Source: Mycolicibacterium litorale (GTDB taxonomy: Bacteria; Actinomycetota; Actinomycetes; Mycobacteriales; Mycobacteriaceae). Taken from it: 64,000 nt of DNA. Within the stretch, counting starts at the first letter, position 1, and each line of letters opens with the position of its first letter. Positions 1 to 8,593 of the stretch are shown here, piece by piece. The stretch covers positions 5,952,001 through 6,016,000 of the forward strand of contig CP019882.1 of the NCBI GenBank assembly GCA_002007745.1, given 5' to 3'. The position numbers and the translations under genes were made by a program. Under the pieces are notes generated by a model. The model saw only the letters and a program-made list of their open reading frames with translations, was not told the DNA's origin and made no database searches.

Positions 1-809
1 GGTTCAATGACCAAGTCATTGGCATGGTTCATCACGTTGTCAGCCCATAGACCCGTGACGGCCACCGCCAGTTGCGGCCACCAGTTCGCGGCCACACTCG
101 ACACCTGGCGAATGGGGATTCCGCTGGCCACCGCCGCGAAGTGCAACCAGACATCATCGGCGTGCGGACACACCGCGAGGAAAGCGGCGCCGCGGCGGCG
201 CAATACCGACAAGAGTTCGGGCGGATAGGCTACACCGGAGACACCCGTGGCGAACACCCGATCGGAGGGTTCGCTGGTTGTGCACATCGGCCATGTCGAG
301 TAAGGCTCCTCCGAGCGTATCCGCGCACGGTAAGCGGTGACCTCGCGCCGGCGATGCGCGGCCATCAACCCGGCCAGCCAGTTCCGCGGGTAGTAGACGT
401 CGTCATCGGCGGTGACCAGGGTGCGCACCGGCTCCGCCGCCATGACGTAGGGGAAGTACTTGTTGTGCGGGCCGAAGTCCCCGCAGTGGTTGATCTCCAG
501 TCCGCGCCGGGCCAGGCGCCGCAGCGTGCGGGGCGGCTTGGAAACCGCGGCTTCGTCGGCCAACCAGAGGATTACCCGCCGAGGACGTTCGGCACCGCGC
601 CCGATCGTCTCAACCGTCTTCCATACCGTGCGAATCCGTACGCCGTGACTGGCCAGCGAGACATCGACATCGCAGTCGCCGACGACGGGCTCCTTGGACC
701 GAAGGTTGACCACGCGGAGCCACCAGACGTACCCGGTGAGCTGGAAGGGGAACAGGATCCATCGAAGCGGCCCACCCGGAAAGGCCCCGTCGTTCGTCAC
801 CTTCGGCAT
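1..809 (-). CDS. Glycosyltransferase-like protein, 3' end outside window
   Basis: An open frame runs from an ATG at 809 leftwards to the window edge without a stop, giving about 269 visible residues. Near residues 134-141 it carries TADDDVYYP, a DxD-type nucleotide-sugar/metal motif, followed by NWL. Earlier there is an N-terminal hydrophobic/aromatic patch (PFQLTGYVWWLRVVN) and a stretch ending in VILWLADE, which resembles the alternating core of a GT-A fold. The family call rests on these motifs only; donor and acceptor are unknown. It lies 112 bp downstream of the lycopene cyclase gene on the same strand, so a role in modifying a carotenoid or cell-wall glycan is possible but unproven. A long opposite-strand frame over the same bases is an artefact of GC-rich codon use. 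Confidence 0.6.
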   Translation of the reverse strand, partial: MPKVTNDGAFPGGPLRWILFPFQLTGYVWWLRVVNLRSKEPVVGDCDVDVSLASHGVRIRTVWKTVETIGRGAERPRRVILWLADEAAVSKPPRTLRRLARRGLEINHCGDFGPHNKYFPYVMAAEPVRTLVTADDDVYYPRNWLAGLMAAHRRREVTAYRARIRSEEPYSTWPMCTTSEPSDRVFATGVSGVAYPPELLSVLRRRGAAFLAVCPHADDVWLHFAAVASGIPIRQVSSVAANWWPQLAVAVTGLWADNVMNHANDLVIE

Positions 810-921
810 TCCCTGACACCCTCCCGCGCCTACTGTGCCCACGCTGTTCGGCCGCCACGGTATAGCTTCGACGGCGTGGCGTCGCTCGGACTGTCAGTGG
901 CCTTCGGCCGGGCGTTGTAAT

Positions 922-2115
922 TCAGTCAGCTGCTTCGTCATTGGTGAGCAGTGGCGGCATCAGGGCCGGCAGGATGAGATGACGACGCATCCGCCAGTTC
1001 GACTCGCGGAAGAGGCTGGCCATCGCCGAGACAGTGCCGCCGACGTCATCGCGGGCGGTCAGATAGGCCCAACGATCGGCATCCGGCAACAAGAAGAACC
1101 GTTCGAAAAATCCGGGGACCTCGGCCCCAGGCATGCGCAGCAATGCTTCCAGGCCGATCCGCCGCACCCGATGGATCACCTTCGCGGCGGCCGGCCACAC
1201 CGTCTCCTGCGCCGCCGCGAGCGCCCGCTCCGGATGCCCGGGCAGGTGCTCGGCGAGCGCCACGGCCACTTGGGGGGCAAGTCGAAGCGACGCCGCCACG
1301 CTGAATCCGCTGGCCGGATGAACCAGCGGTGCGGCCGCACCGAAGCCGAGCACGTCACGTCCGGAATGCCGCTGCTGGTCGACCGGGAACGAAACCTTCT
1401 CCGTGCGTGCGTCGTTCGGAGGTGTGATGCCGTGGTGAGCCAGCCGCGCATAGAGCCGTCGGCGCAGGGTGGACAACGCCAGGCCCGGGCGACGCGCCAA
1501 CGAGGTCTCCTCCACCAGCACCTTGCCGTGCCCCAACGGAACGACGTAGACGAATGTCGGCCACCCGGCCTCACCGTGGTCGGCACGCCAGTCCATGAAC
1601 AGCGCCTCGCCGGGCTTGGCAAGGGGTGTCACGGTTTGCTCATCGAGGATCAAGCCATAGGCCGTTTGTTCGGCCGGCACCGATCGTGACGGGGCGGCGC
1701 TCAACGGACGCCACCGGCCCGCGGCGTCCACGACAACCGCTGCCCGCAGGGTCGAACCGTCGGCCAGAGCCACCGCACCATGTTCCGGAGAGCCGACGGC
1801 GCGGCCCCGATACGTGGTCACTCCGGTGAACTGGTCTGCGAGGTGCGCCCGCAACCTGTCGACGTCGAGGACCGCGTACTCCCAACCCAGTCGGTGTTCG
1901 GTCAGCGCGATCGCCCGGCCGTCGGCTCGAGCGGCCACCACCGACGCCGGCAGGTGGTCGGGCAACTCCGGGCTCCACGTGCCGTAGGTCGCCACCCAGG
2001 GCCGGTCGGGGTTCGGATCCACCAACCCGACCGTCATCCCGGTCTGGCCGCACGCCGCCGCCAAGGCCATGCCGGCAGGCCCAGCCCCGACTACCAAGAC
2101 GTCCATGTGCTCCAT
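922..2115 (-). CDS. Lycopene cyclase family FAD protein (CrtL type)
   Basis: A 397-residue flavoprotein. The N-terminus (MDVLVVGAGPAG) is a dinucleotide-binding Rossmann motif, followed at about 44-47 by YGTW, the signature of CrtL/CrtY lycopene cyclases (usual form YGxW). A second flavin region around GFGAAAPLVHPASGFSV matches the conserved C-terminal part of cyclases. The family cyclises the psi ends of lycopene at the membrane using reduced FAD without net redox change. I start it at the ATG at 2115, because the 15 residues added by the ATG at 2160 are basic and Pro-rich and precede the Rossmann strand by too much. No phytoene synthase or desaturase is in view, so the carotenoid context is unconfirmed. 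Other FAD reductases of this superfamily are the main alternative. Confidence 0.75.
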   Translation of the reverse strand: MEHMDVLVVGAGPAGMALAAACGQTGMTVGLVDPNPDRPWVATYGTWSPELPDHLPASVVAARADGRAIALTEHRLGWEYAVLDVDRLRAHLADQFTGVTTYRGRAVGSPEHGAVALADGSTLRAAVVVDAAGRWRPLSAAPSRSVPAEQTAYGLILDEQTVTPLAKPGEALFMDWRADHGEAGWPTFVYVVPLGHGKVLVEETSLARRPGLALSTLRRRLYARLAHHGITPPNDARTEKVSFPVDQQRHSGRDVLGFGAAAPLVHPASGFSVAASLRLAPQVAVALAEHLPGHPERALAAAQETVWPAAAKVIHRVRRIGLEALLRMPGAEVPGFFERFFLLPDADRWAYLTARDDVGGTVSAMASLFRESNWRMRRHLILPALMPPLLTNDEAAD

Positions 2116-2197
2116 CGTGCCTGTTGGAGGACGAGGCTGGCGATGACATCTCCGGGACATCCACCGTGCTGGCGTCGGTTCATCCTCTCGCCTGCGT

Positions 2198-2578
2198 TCA
2201 GTTATCGGCCACGATTCGGTCCAAGGTGCGACGGCAGTTCCGGCTCATCACCGGATTCGTCTCGACGTAGTACCAGAGCGCGCCGACATCCAGGACCCCC
2301 GTGAGGCGCCCGTCGGTGGCCAGAATGGTGGGCGGAATGAGGTCGCCGTCTGCGGCAGCGGCTTCCAGGCCCAGCTCGTCCTTGCGGGCATCGGCATCGT
2401 CGGTCGCTGCCAAGGGAAACCGGGCCGCCATCTCGCGACCGATCCGGAAGATCGCGTTCACTGTGCCCGCGCTTGCGACCTGCTGAACCGGTAGCCCTGC
2501 CCACTGCGGAAACTGTTCTGCGATCAAGGTGCTCACCGTGTACGACGAGATGGACATCTGATCGGGGTGCACCTGCAC
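2198..2578 (-). pseudogene. Aminoglycoside phosphotransferase-family remnant with internal deletion
   Basis: The frame codes for only about 119-126 residues, against roughly 290-300 for the APH/choline kinase family. The first 70 residues (FPQWAGLPVQQVASAGTVNA then FRIGREMAARFP) match the N-lobe start of this family. Then the sequence jumps to DGDLIPPTILATDGRLTGVL, which corresponds to the catalytic loop HGDLHPGNLL..GRLTAVIDFG. The middle, with the nucleotide-binding and hinge segments, is missing. The catalytic HGD reads DGD, and the Asn expected in the loop is lost. The C-terminal lobe is replaced by a short unrelated tail. I therefore read this as a decayed gene, not a small functional protein. 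Confidence 0.6.
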
Positions 2579-2619
2579 GACCGGAGCGTGTCACGCACAG
2601 CCGTCCGCGATCAAGCGAG

Positions 2620-3348
2620 TTATTGCCGGTGTCGGCCCACAACATCGGCCAGTACGGCGACCCTCACGAATTGGCGAGCCGCAGCGGCAAGGTGCTCGTC
2701 CGCGGTGACCAGAGCGTCCGCCTGCAGTTGGGTCAGCGCGATGTATTGGGTTTGATGGATGTCGGGCCAGTTCAGCGTGGCGGCCAATTGCCATGCGTGA
2801 TCTTCGAGCGATCGGTCGCCAAGGTACCGGATCTGCAGTTTCCGAATCCCGTCGAGGATTCGCTTTCCCGCGCCGGTGTCGATCTCGCCGCGATACACCA
2901 TGTCGTATACGCAGGCGAGGACCTGCGAGCGCAACAGCGTCGGAGCGGTCAAGCTGTGCTGCGGTGGGATGGTCAGTTCGTCGACGGCAATCTTGATCGC
3001 CACCGGTGCATCGATGACGAATGAAGTCATCGGCGATTCTGTGCTGGCGGCCGCTGGGCTCGGCGAGCCGACGCGCAGCCGCAGGTGCACGCGATCACCG
3101 TCGTCGACGCCTTCGGCGCGACGCAGCGCGATCTTCATCGGCACGAGATACACGCCGTCCTTCGGCATCAGCGACGTCGTCGCCTCGGTGCCGCCGATAC
3201 GTACCTGAGCGGGGATGACACCCCAGCCATAGGTCAGCTCACCGTGATGGGTGTGCAGGAAGTCGTCGACGTCCGGTGGCGTGGCGACGAAGAAATACGG
3301 TGCAGGGCCACGCCACTGGAAGACTTCAGCCTCGAACTCCCACTCCAC
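2620..3348 (-). CDS. DUF1905-PIN domain fusion protein
   Basis: A 242-residue protein from a GTG start. Residues 1-95 (FEAEVFQWRGPAPYFFVATP, then YGWGVIPAQVRIGG and DGVYLVPMKIALRR) form a complete DUF1905 beta-barrel domain. A short Ser/Pro/Ala linker follows. From about residue 107 (MTSFVIDAPVAIKIAVDE) to the end is a PIN nuclease domain, closing with ALVTADEHLA. PIN domains are Mg-dependent ribonucleases, typical of VapC toxins. The first Asp (VIDAP) and the late Asp (TADEHL) are present, but the intermediate acidic position in the usual YxALA helix reads QTQYIAL, so the metal site may be weakened. No antitoxin-like small gene sits upstream. A separate start at the internal Met before SFVID is possible, but no stop separates the domains. 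Confidence 0.7.
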   Translation of the reverse strand: MEWEFEAEVFQWRGPAPYFFVATPPDVDDFLHTHHGELTYGWGVIPAQVRIGGTEATTSLMPKDGVYLVPMKIALRRAEGVDDGDRVHLRLRVGSPSPAAASTESPMTSFVIDAPVAIKIAVDELTIPPQHSLTAPTLLRSQVLACVYDMVYRGEIDTGAGKRILDGIRKLQIRYLGDRSLEDHAWQLAATLNWPDIHQTQYIALTQLQADALVTADEHLAAAARQFVRVAVLADVVGRHRQ

Positions 3349-3407
3349 CGATGCAGCCTACGGCCGGACGAGTTCCGAGATGTGGGTAAGTCGTCGGTCG
3401 ACGGGAT

Positions 3408-4064
3408 CTACTGCGCGTACACCGCCCGCAGAATCCGCAGCTGGACATAGGTGGTCAGCACTAGCAGCGGCACTCCCATCACCATGCTCGCGATGCCGAG
3501 CCCGATCACGTTGCCGTCGAGATAGAACGAGATCTTGACCGCGCTGCGCATGATGACGGCGACGGCCCAGATGATGGTGCACAGGTCATAGGCGCGGCGT
3601 TGAATGCGATCGCGGTGCCAGCCTGGGCCGGCGACTACCGGTCCGATGAGCACTCCGAGCAATGGACGGCGTACCAGCAGCGATGTCACCAGGACGACGC
3701 TCAGCACCGAGGTGCGGGCGATCTCCAACAGATAGAAGTCCACCCCGTCACCGGTGGTGACGGCCACCGATGCCGACACCCCGACCAGTGCCGCGCCGGC
3801 CACCGCGGCGTAAACAGATTCGCGGTTGAGTAGTCGTATCGATGCCAAGACCATCGCCACGGCCAGCGCGGCCCATGCGGCCGGGCCGATCTGCTGGGTT
3901 GCCACGTAGATGGCGAAGAACACAGCGTGCGGCCCCAACGCATCGGCAAGTCCGTGCCAGCCGCCGGCCAAAGCGATCAACGACGTCGTGGGCGATGTGA
4001 TGACCGCGGCGAACTCGGTCCGGGCCCGGCGAAGACGCTCACGCGCGTCCGAGCGTCTGCTCAC
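3408..4064 (-). CDS. DUF3159 family integral membrane protein
   Basis: 218 residues with a basic N-terminus (MSRRSDARERLRRARTEF) and about six hydrophobic segments, for example AVFFAIYVATQQIGPAAWAA, AVAGAALVGVSASVAV and the last around LGIASMVMGVPLLVLTTYVQ. The motif RRPLLGVLIGPV in the middle is typical of actinobacterial DUF3159 proteins. The biochemical role of this family is not established. The GTG start overlaps the stop of the upstream alpha/beta hydrolase by 4 bp, so the two genes are probably translated from one message. Confidence 0.75.
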   Translation of the reverse strand: MSRRSDARERLRRARTEFAAVITSPTTSLIALAGGWHGLADALGPHAVFFAIYVATQQIGPAAWAALAVAMVLASIRLLNRESVYAAVAGAALVGVSASVAVTTGDGVDFYLLEIARTSVLSVVLVTSLLVRRPLLGVLIGPVVAGPGWHRDRIQRRAYDLCTIIWAVAVIMRSAVKISFYLDGNVIGLGIASMVMGVPLLVLTTYVQLRILRAVYAQ

Positions 4065-4998
4065 GATGGCAAGGCGTCCAACCAGGCGGTGACGGTGTCG
4101 ACGTAGGTCTGCGGTTGGTGACCGTGCATCGAGTGCGGCATGTCGGGGAAGCTCCGGTAGCTGAACGAGTTCCCGGCCTGTTCGACGAGGCGCTGCACAT
4201 GTCGCACCTGTTGCTCGGAGATGGCGCCGAGCAGATTTCCGGTCGCCGGATCATGCATGCGGAAGTGGTGGGTGAACAGAACCGGAACTTTGACATGGGC
4301 CAGCATGGTCTCGTGGTCGCAGTTCTGGCCGACCGTCCCCGTGGTGAAGGCATGTCCCCATTCCGGGTCGTACTCACGCAGATTCTGCGGCACCCCGTCG
4401 CTACCGCCGGGCAGCCGTGCCGGCAGTTCCGCCTCTTGTGCCCGCCGCATGCCGTCAACGTCGGCGATGCTCCATTGCGCCCCCAACCATTTGTAGAACA
4501 GCTCGAACAACGGCCCGGCGGCTTGGCGAATAGATTGTCCTACTGCCGGATTCACCTCGGATGCAAACAGAGGCGCGTCTTCGAATACCGCCGCGCGGAT
4601 CTGACCGGGTGCGGCGTAGGCAGAAAGCCATGCCGCGATGACTCCCCCGAGGACAGTCCGCTGACCACCACGGGACGCGCGATCACGCGATCGATGAACC
4701 GAACGAGGTCCGACCCGAAAAGGTCGAGGCTGTAGCGGCCAGGCGTCCAGGTCGACCGTCCTTGCCCGCGCAGGTCGACCGCGTACACACAGAAGCGCCC
4801 CGACAACAGCTGCATAGCAGTCTCGTAGCCCCACCAGGACTCGGTTTGCCCGGGGATCAGCAGGACGGCGGGATTGTGTTCCTCGCCGGCGGTGGCGTAG
4901 TTCATTCTGACCTCGCCGAGGTCGACGGTCTGCTCCGGGTAGCGATGTGGCACAAATATGTCCGGATGGTCGTGGTACTCGAGATACTTCGACGTCAT
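4061..4998 (-). pseudogene. Alpha/beta hydrolase, broken by -1 frameshift at the nucleophile elbow
   Basis: The ATG at 4998 opens a typical alpha/beta hydrolase (VLLIPGQTESWWGYE oxyanion-loop region, FCVYAVDLRGQGRS strand/loop, then VVVSGLSSG). The frame is lost just after the GxSxG-type elbow, at the C run 4644-4648 of the plus strand. With one more base in that run the sequence continues without a break as GGVIAAWLSAYAAPG, through a cap region, to the C-terminal His motif FPDMPHSMHG and the stop at 4061. The rebuilt protein has the normal length of about 310 residues. The damage sits in a homopolymer and no other lesion is seen, so a sequencing error is at least as likely as true loss. Substrate unknown. 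Confidence 0.7.
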
Positions 4999-5018
4999 GG
5001 GTTGCGTCCTCCTCTGAG

Positions 5019-5954
5019 TTAGTAGCTATCCAGGTCGTCGGCGAATGCCACTGGACCGGTGAACCGGCACCCGATGGTGTCACGGGCTCGGTCCATGTTT
5101 TCTGCGGTGAGCGGGTTGTGCGTGATGACAACCGATTTGACCTCCGCTCGGCTTGCCAACAGGCCCACCTCGTCGGCGGTGAGGTGTTCGAGTTCGAAGC
5201 GTCGTTTGATGGCGGCGAGTGCCGCTGGCGGAATCGGCAGGGTGCGCGACAGCTGGGACGTCACCTGCTCTGGGTCGGTGATCTCACTCACCAGCATGTC
5301 CGCTCCGCGGGCCAGCTGCTCGACCTTCTCGCTCGGTCCGGTGTCGCCCGTGTAGGCGATACTCCGTGTCGGTGTGTCGAACCGCAGCGAAAGCGACTGG
5401 TAGCGCTTGGCTTCCGGACTTCCCTCCGGATACCTGTAGTGCGTGTTGATCGCGGCCGTCACGTCGATGCGGCCGAGGGTGAACTGCGAACCGTCGGTGA
5501 TCTCCACGACTGTGATCTCCGCGTCGAGCTGGTGAGTAAGTCCCGGCACCCGGGACATCAGCCCCGAGGCGAAGTCGAATGAGGACCGGATCGCGTTGAC
5601 AACGCGCAGCGTCCCAGGCGGTCCGTAGATGGTGAGGGCGCCTGGGATGTGCGCCTGCAGCCTGCGTCCGATAAGCCCATACAGGCCCGCCGTGTGGTCC
5701 ACGTGAAGGTGGCTGAGGATCACGGTGCGCACCGCGGGGAGGGGAATCGCCGCCTTGCGGAGCTGGTCGACGGCGCCGTCGCCGCAATCTACGACAATCG
5801 CGGACGCGTCGTCGTACAGCACATTGGCCGGCTGGTGCCGCACGTCGCTCGGGATCGGTCCGCTCATGGTTCCCAACGTGATCCAGCTGGGCGCGTGCTG
5901 CGGGCCGTGCGTTGCGGTCGAGGCAGCTCCCACGCCACCGACTTCATCGGACAT
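5019..5954 (-). CDS. MBL-fold metallo-hydrolase (RNase Z-like group)
   Basis: 311 residues with the metal-binding motif LSHLHVDHTAG (HxHxDH) near residue 82, a conserved YTGDTGPSE for the bridging Asp near 212, and a C-terminal ITHNPL for the last His. The early VVDCGDGAVDQL block is also typical. These features place it in the RNase Z/arylsulfatase-like branch, but the small flexible arm of tRNase Z is not evident, so a hydrolase of an organic ester or sulfate is more likely. It is transcribed divergently from the TetR gene at 6062, with a candidate operator between them, and the TetR product probably controls it. Confidence 0.75.
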   Translation of the reverse strand: MSDEVGGVGAASTATHGPQHAPSWITLGTMSGPIPSDVRHQPANVLYDDASAIVVDCGDGAVDQLRKAAIPLPAVRTVILSHLHVDHTAGLYGLIGRRLQAHIPGALTIYGPPGTLRVVNAIRSSFDFASGLMSRVPGLTHQLDAEITVVEITDGSQFTLGRIDVTAAINTHYRYPEGSPEAKRYQSLSLRFDTPTRSIAYTGDTGPSEKVEQLARGADMLVSEITDPEQVTSQLSRTLPIPPAALAAIKRRFELEHLTADEVGLLASRAEVKSVVITHNPLTAENMDRARDTIGCRFTGPVAFADDLDSY

Positions 5955-5984
5955 CGGGTCCTCCCGGTCGATCGCTCGTCGGTT

Positions 5985-6058
5985 TTCACTTTACGGGCGT
6001 TAAATGAAATGTCCAGTCTGCGACGCCCATGTGATCCGTCTAACAGCCGTAAGGTGAA
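5985..6058. promoter_or_regulatory. Candidate TetR operator pair between divergent genes
   Basis: TTCACTTTACGG at 5985-5996 is repeated in inverted orientation as CCGTAAGGTGAA at 6047-6058, with 11 of 12 bases matching. The two copies flank the 107-bp gap between the MBL gene (starting at 5954) and the TetR gene (starting at 6062). Each copy lies where it could cover one of the two divergent promoters. No binding data exist; the assignment to the adjacent TetR is inferred from position. Confidence 0.4.
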
Positions 6059-6061
6059 TCC

Positions 6062-6634
6062 GTGGCCCCGCAGGACCCCGAGCCCCCAACGCGCGCGGAG
6101 CGCGTCCGTCAGACTCGTGCCCGTATCGTCAGCGTGGCGCTGACGTTGTTCGCCGAAAAAGGCTACGAAGCCACGTCGTTGCAGGACATCGCCAACGAGA
6201 TGGGACTGACCAAGCCCGCGGTCTACTACCACTACCGCGGCAAGCAGGAGATCCTCAACGACCTCGCCGAACCGGTCCGCACCGCCCTGTCGGCACTCTT
6301 GGATCGCGCCCGCGCCCAACCGCTCGGGCCGCGGCGCACCGAGGTCCTGGTGACCGGACTGGCCGATCTTTTTCTCTCGCGGCGCGAGTTCGCGCGAATA
6401 ATGGCTCAGCAGACCGCGTTCCGCGAGGCCATGCGCAACGCAGTCGGTGGGCCGGGAATGCTCGATACGCTCATCGAGGCCACCTTCGGTACTGACCCAA
6501 GCCTGGACCAACGCTTCGCCGTATATTCAGCGACATCGGTGGGCCCGGCGCTGTGGGCCCTCGGCGACCACCCCGAGGACGAACTGCGAGCAGTGCTGCT
6601 ACGCGCGTTTCGCAGGATCGCGAGCGTGCGATGA
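6062..6634 (+). CDS. TetR family transcriptional regulator
   Basis: 190 residues from a GTG start. Residues 15-65 form a complete TetR helix-turn-helix (RARIVSVALTLFAEKGYEAT, SLQDIANEMGLTKPAVYYHY, then RGKQEIL). The remaining helical domain would bind a small ligand and forms the dimer interface. It diverges from the MBL hydrolase gene and lies 127 bp upstream of the amidohydrolase at 6762, so either may be its target. The inverted repeat at 5985-6058 is the best operator candidate. Ligand unknown. Confidence 0.85.
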   Translation: MAPQDPEPPTRAERVRQTRARIVSVALTLFAEKGYEATSLQDIANEMGLTKPAVYYHYRGKQEILNDLAEPVRTALSALLDRARAQPLGPRRTEVLVTGLADLFLSRREFARIMAQQTAFREAMRNAVGGPGMLDTLIEATFGTDPSLDQRFAVYSATSVGPALWALGDHPEDELRAVLLRAFRRIASVR

Positions 6635-6761
6635 CCACGACTTCGAGATGACGTCCTGGCCTGGATCTTATACGATTCCGGGGATGCAGCGCCAACGCCG
6701 TCTCGTCGGACGGCGCCGACAGTGACTCCCGCACAAGCGAATCCAGAACTGTAAGGACATC

Positions 6762-8216
6762 GTGGCACCAGTCTCGTTATTGATCATCAATGCCCGGATC
6801 GTGACGATGGACGCCGAGCGTCGTGTGCTGAACTCGGGATACGTTGCGGTGCAGGGCCAAACTATCGTAGGCGTCGGACCTATGGCCGAGTGTCCGGACA
6901 GTGCCGACGAGGTCCTTGACGCCTCTGGGCATGCAGTTCTGCCCGGCTTCGTGAACGCACACGCGCACTCCCTGGACATCCTGCTACGTGGCGGCGTGGC
7001 CGATGATCGCCCGCTGTATGACTGGCTGGTGAACGTCGGACTCCCGGCGGCCCGGCAGTACACGCTCGCAGACCACGACCTGGCTGTGCGACTCTTCGCG
7101 CTCGAGGCGTTGCGCGGCGGCGTCACCACGGTCGTCGATCAGATCGAAACCCCGTACGACCAGTGGGACGCCATAGCGGACAACGTCGTTGGGAGCTACG
7201 CCCGCACCGGAATGCGGGCCGTCGTGGCCCAGATGTTCTATGACACGGTCCCGGCTCAGATGGAAGCCGTCATGGCCGCCTACGCGGCCAAAGAGCCGCA
7301 GATTCCGCAGGACCTCGGGGCACAGCCCGGCCTACTGGTAGAGATGCTGCAGCGTATCGAAGGGATGATCGACCGCCACCATGGCAGCTACGACGGCCGC
7401 ATCTCGTTCTGGCCGGCACCTGGAGTGGCCGTCTTGTGCACGCCCGAGGCTCTGCTCGGCGCACAGGAGCTCGCCCGCAAGCACGGTGTGATGACCACCG
7501 TGCACGTCTGCGAGTCACCGGTTGACGCCGTGCAGCACGGTATCCCGAGTGTGCAGTACCTGGCCGCGATCGGCTACCTCGCACCGGACGTGCTGGCCGG
7601 ACACTGCGTTCAGATCGACGCCAATGACATTCGCACGCTGGCGCTCACCGGGACCAAGGTGTCGACTCAGCCGGTGAGCAATCTCTTCCTCGGGAACGGA
7701 ATCGCCCCGGTCAGCGATATGCACAGCGCAGGGGTCACGGTGGCGTTGGGTACTGACGACGGCGACTGCAACAACTCGGTGAACATGCTGGCAGACCTCA
7801 AGTTCGCTGCACTGTTGCAGAAGGGCCGGGCACGGAATCCCGCCGTGCTCACCGCGGAGCGCGTCTTGGAGATGGCCACCATCGATGGGGCCACCGCGAT
7901 CGGGATGGCGGACCGGATCGGTTCGCTGGAGGTCGGCAAGATCGCCGATCTGATCGTGGTGGACATGCACGGCGCGCACCTGCATCCGCATCAGAGCACC
8001 GCGTCTGCGCTCGTCTACCAAGCCAACGGCACGGAGGTCCAAACCGTAGTGGTCGACGGCAAGATCGTGATGCGCGATCGCGTCCCCTACTGGCTCGACA
8101 CCACAGCCGAACAAGCCCTGATTCAGGACGCCGACGCCGCCTCGGCCCGCATCATCACCGCGGCGGGTTTGCGTCCGCGCACCGACCAGACCTGGATCTC
8201 CACTCGACCGGTGTGA
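6762..8216 (+). CDS. Amidohydrolase of the AtzA/TrzN-cytosine deaminase type
   Basis: 484 residues starting at GTG, with AAGGAC about 8 bases upstream. The metal-binding and catalytic blocks of subtype III amidohydrolases are all visible: LPGFVNAHAHSLD (HxH) near 70, VHVCES near 250, GHCVQID near 287 and ALGTDDGDCNNSV near 330. The C-terminus carries GSLEVGKIADLIVVD, the usual beta-sandwich return. The family hydrolyses C-N or C-Cl bonds of nucleobases, triazines, guanidines or S-adenosylhomocysteine derivatives. The substrate cannot be read from the sequence. The gene stands alone on its strand after a TetR gene, which suggests ligand-induced catabolism. Chlorohydrolase and deaminase activities are equally possible. 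Confidence 0.8.
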   Translation: MAPVSLLIINARIVTMDAERRVLNSGYVAVQGQTIVGVGPMAECPDSADEVLDASGHAVLPGFVNAHAHSLDILLRGGVADDRPLYDWLVNVGLPAARQYTLADHDLAVRLFALEALRGGVTTVVDQIETPYDQWDAIADNVVGSYARTGMRAVVAQMFYDTVPAQMEAVMAAYAAKEPQIPQDLGAQPGLLVEMLQRIEGMIDRHHGSYDGRISFWPAPGVAVLCTPEALLGAQELARKHGVMTTVHVCESPVDAVQHGIPSVQYLAAIGYLAPDVLAGHCVQIDANDIRTLALTGTKVSTQPVSNLFLGNGIAPVSDMHSAGVTVALGTDDGDCNNSVNMLADLKFAALLQKGRARNPAVLTAERVLEMATIDGATAIGMADRIGSLEVGKIADLIVVDMHGAHLHPHQSTASALVYQANGTEVQTVVVDGKIVMRDRVPYWLDTTAEQALIQDADAASARIITAAGLRPRTDQTWISTRPV

Positions 8217-8593
8217 CAATCGAATTAAGTCCGTCAGGCCTGGTGAACCGTTCCGCCGGCAGTTCTCCCGGCTGCTGCCGGTGATTGACCCATTCGGGCC
8301 GCGATGGGGGTTAGCCCTACCCCAGAAGTAGCGCCACCGCCATAGCTTGAGGTGACGGAGCCCGAACATACTCGAAGCGTGAGGATCGCCGCAGCACAGC
8401 AGAATTCGCCGGACGATGGCATGCGCCTCCGCCGGATGCGCTCCAACTCAAGGGTGATCGCGTGCTGCGACTACACCCCGGGCGTCACCGGTGCTCCGCT
8501 GCCCGGCGAACCAGCACAGCGTCGTGGTCGACTCGGCTACGCCCCGGACTAGATCCCCTGAACCGTCGACATCAAGAAGAGAAGGGCCGCAAC
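8217..8593. other. Intergenic region before the DUF4331 gene
   Basis: 377 bp without a convincing gene. At 8307-8323 there is an imperfect dyad with arms GGGGT and ACCCC around TAGCCCT, which may be a regulator site for the downstream gene. No terminator with a T-tract was seen after the amidohydrolase stop. Confidence 0.4.

Noticed and set aside
72..920. Long plus-strand frame at the left edge
   Set aside because: Opposite-strand shadow of the glycosyltransferase-like gene; Arg/Gly/Pro-rich with no family motif.
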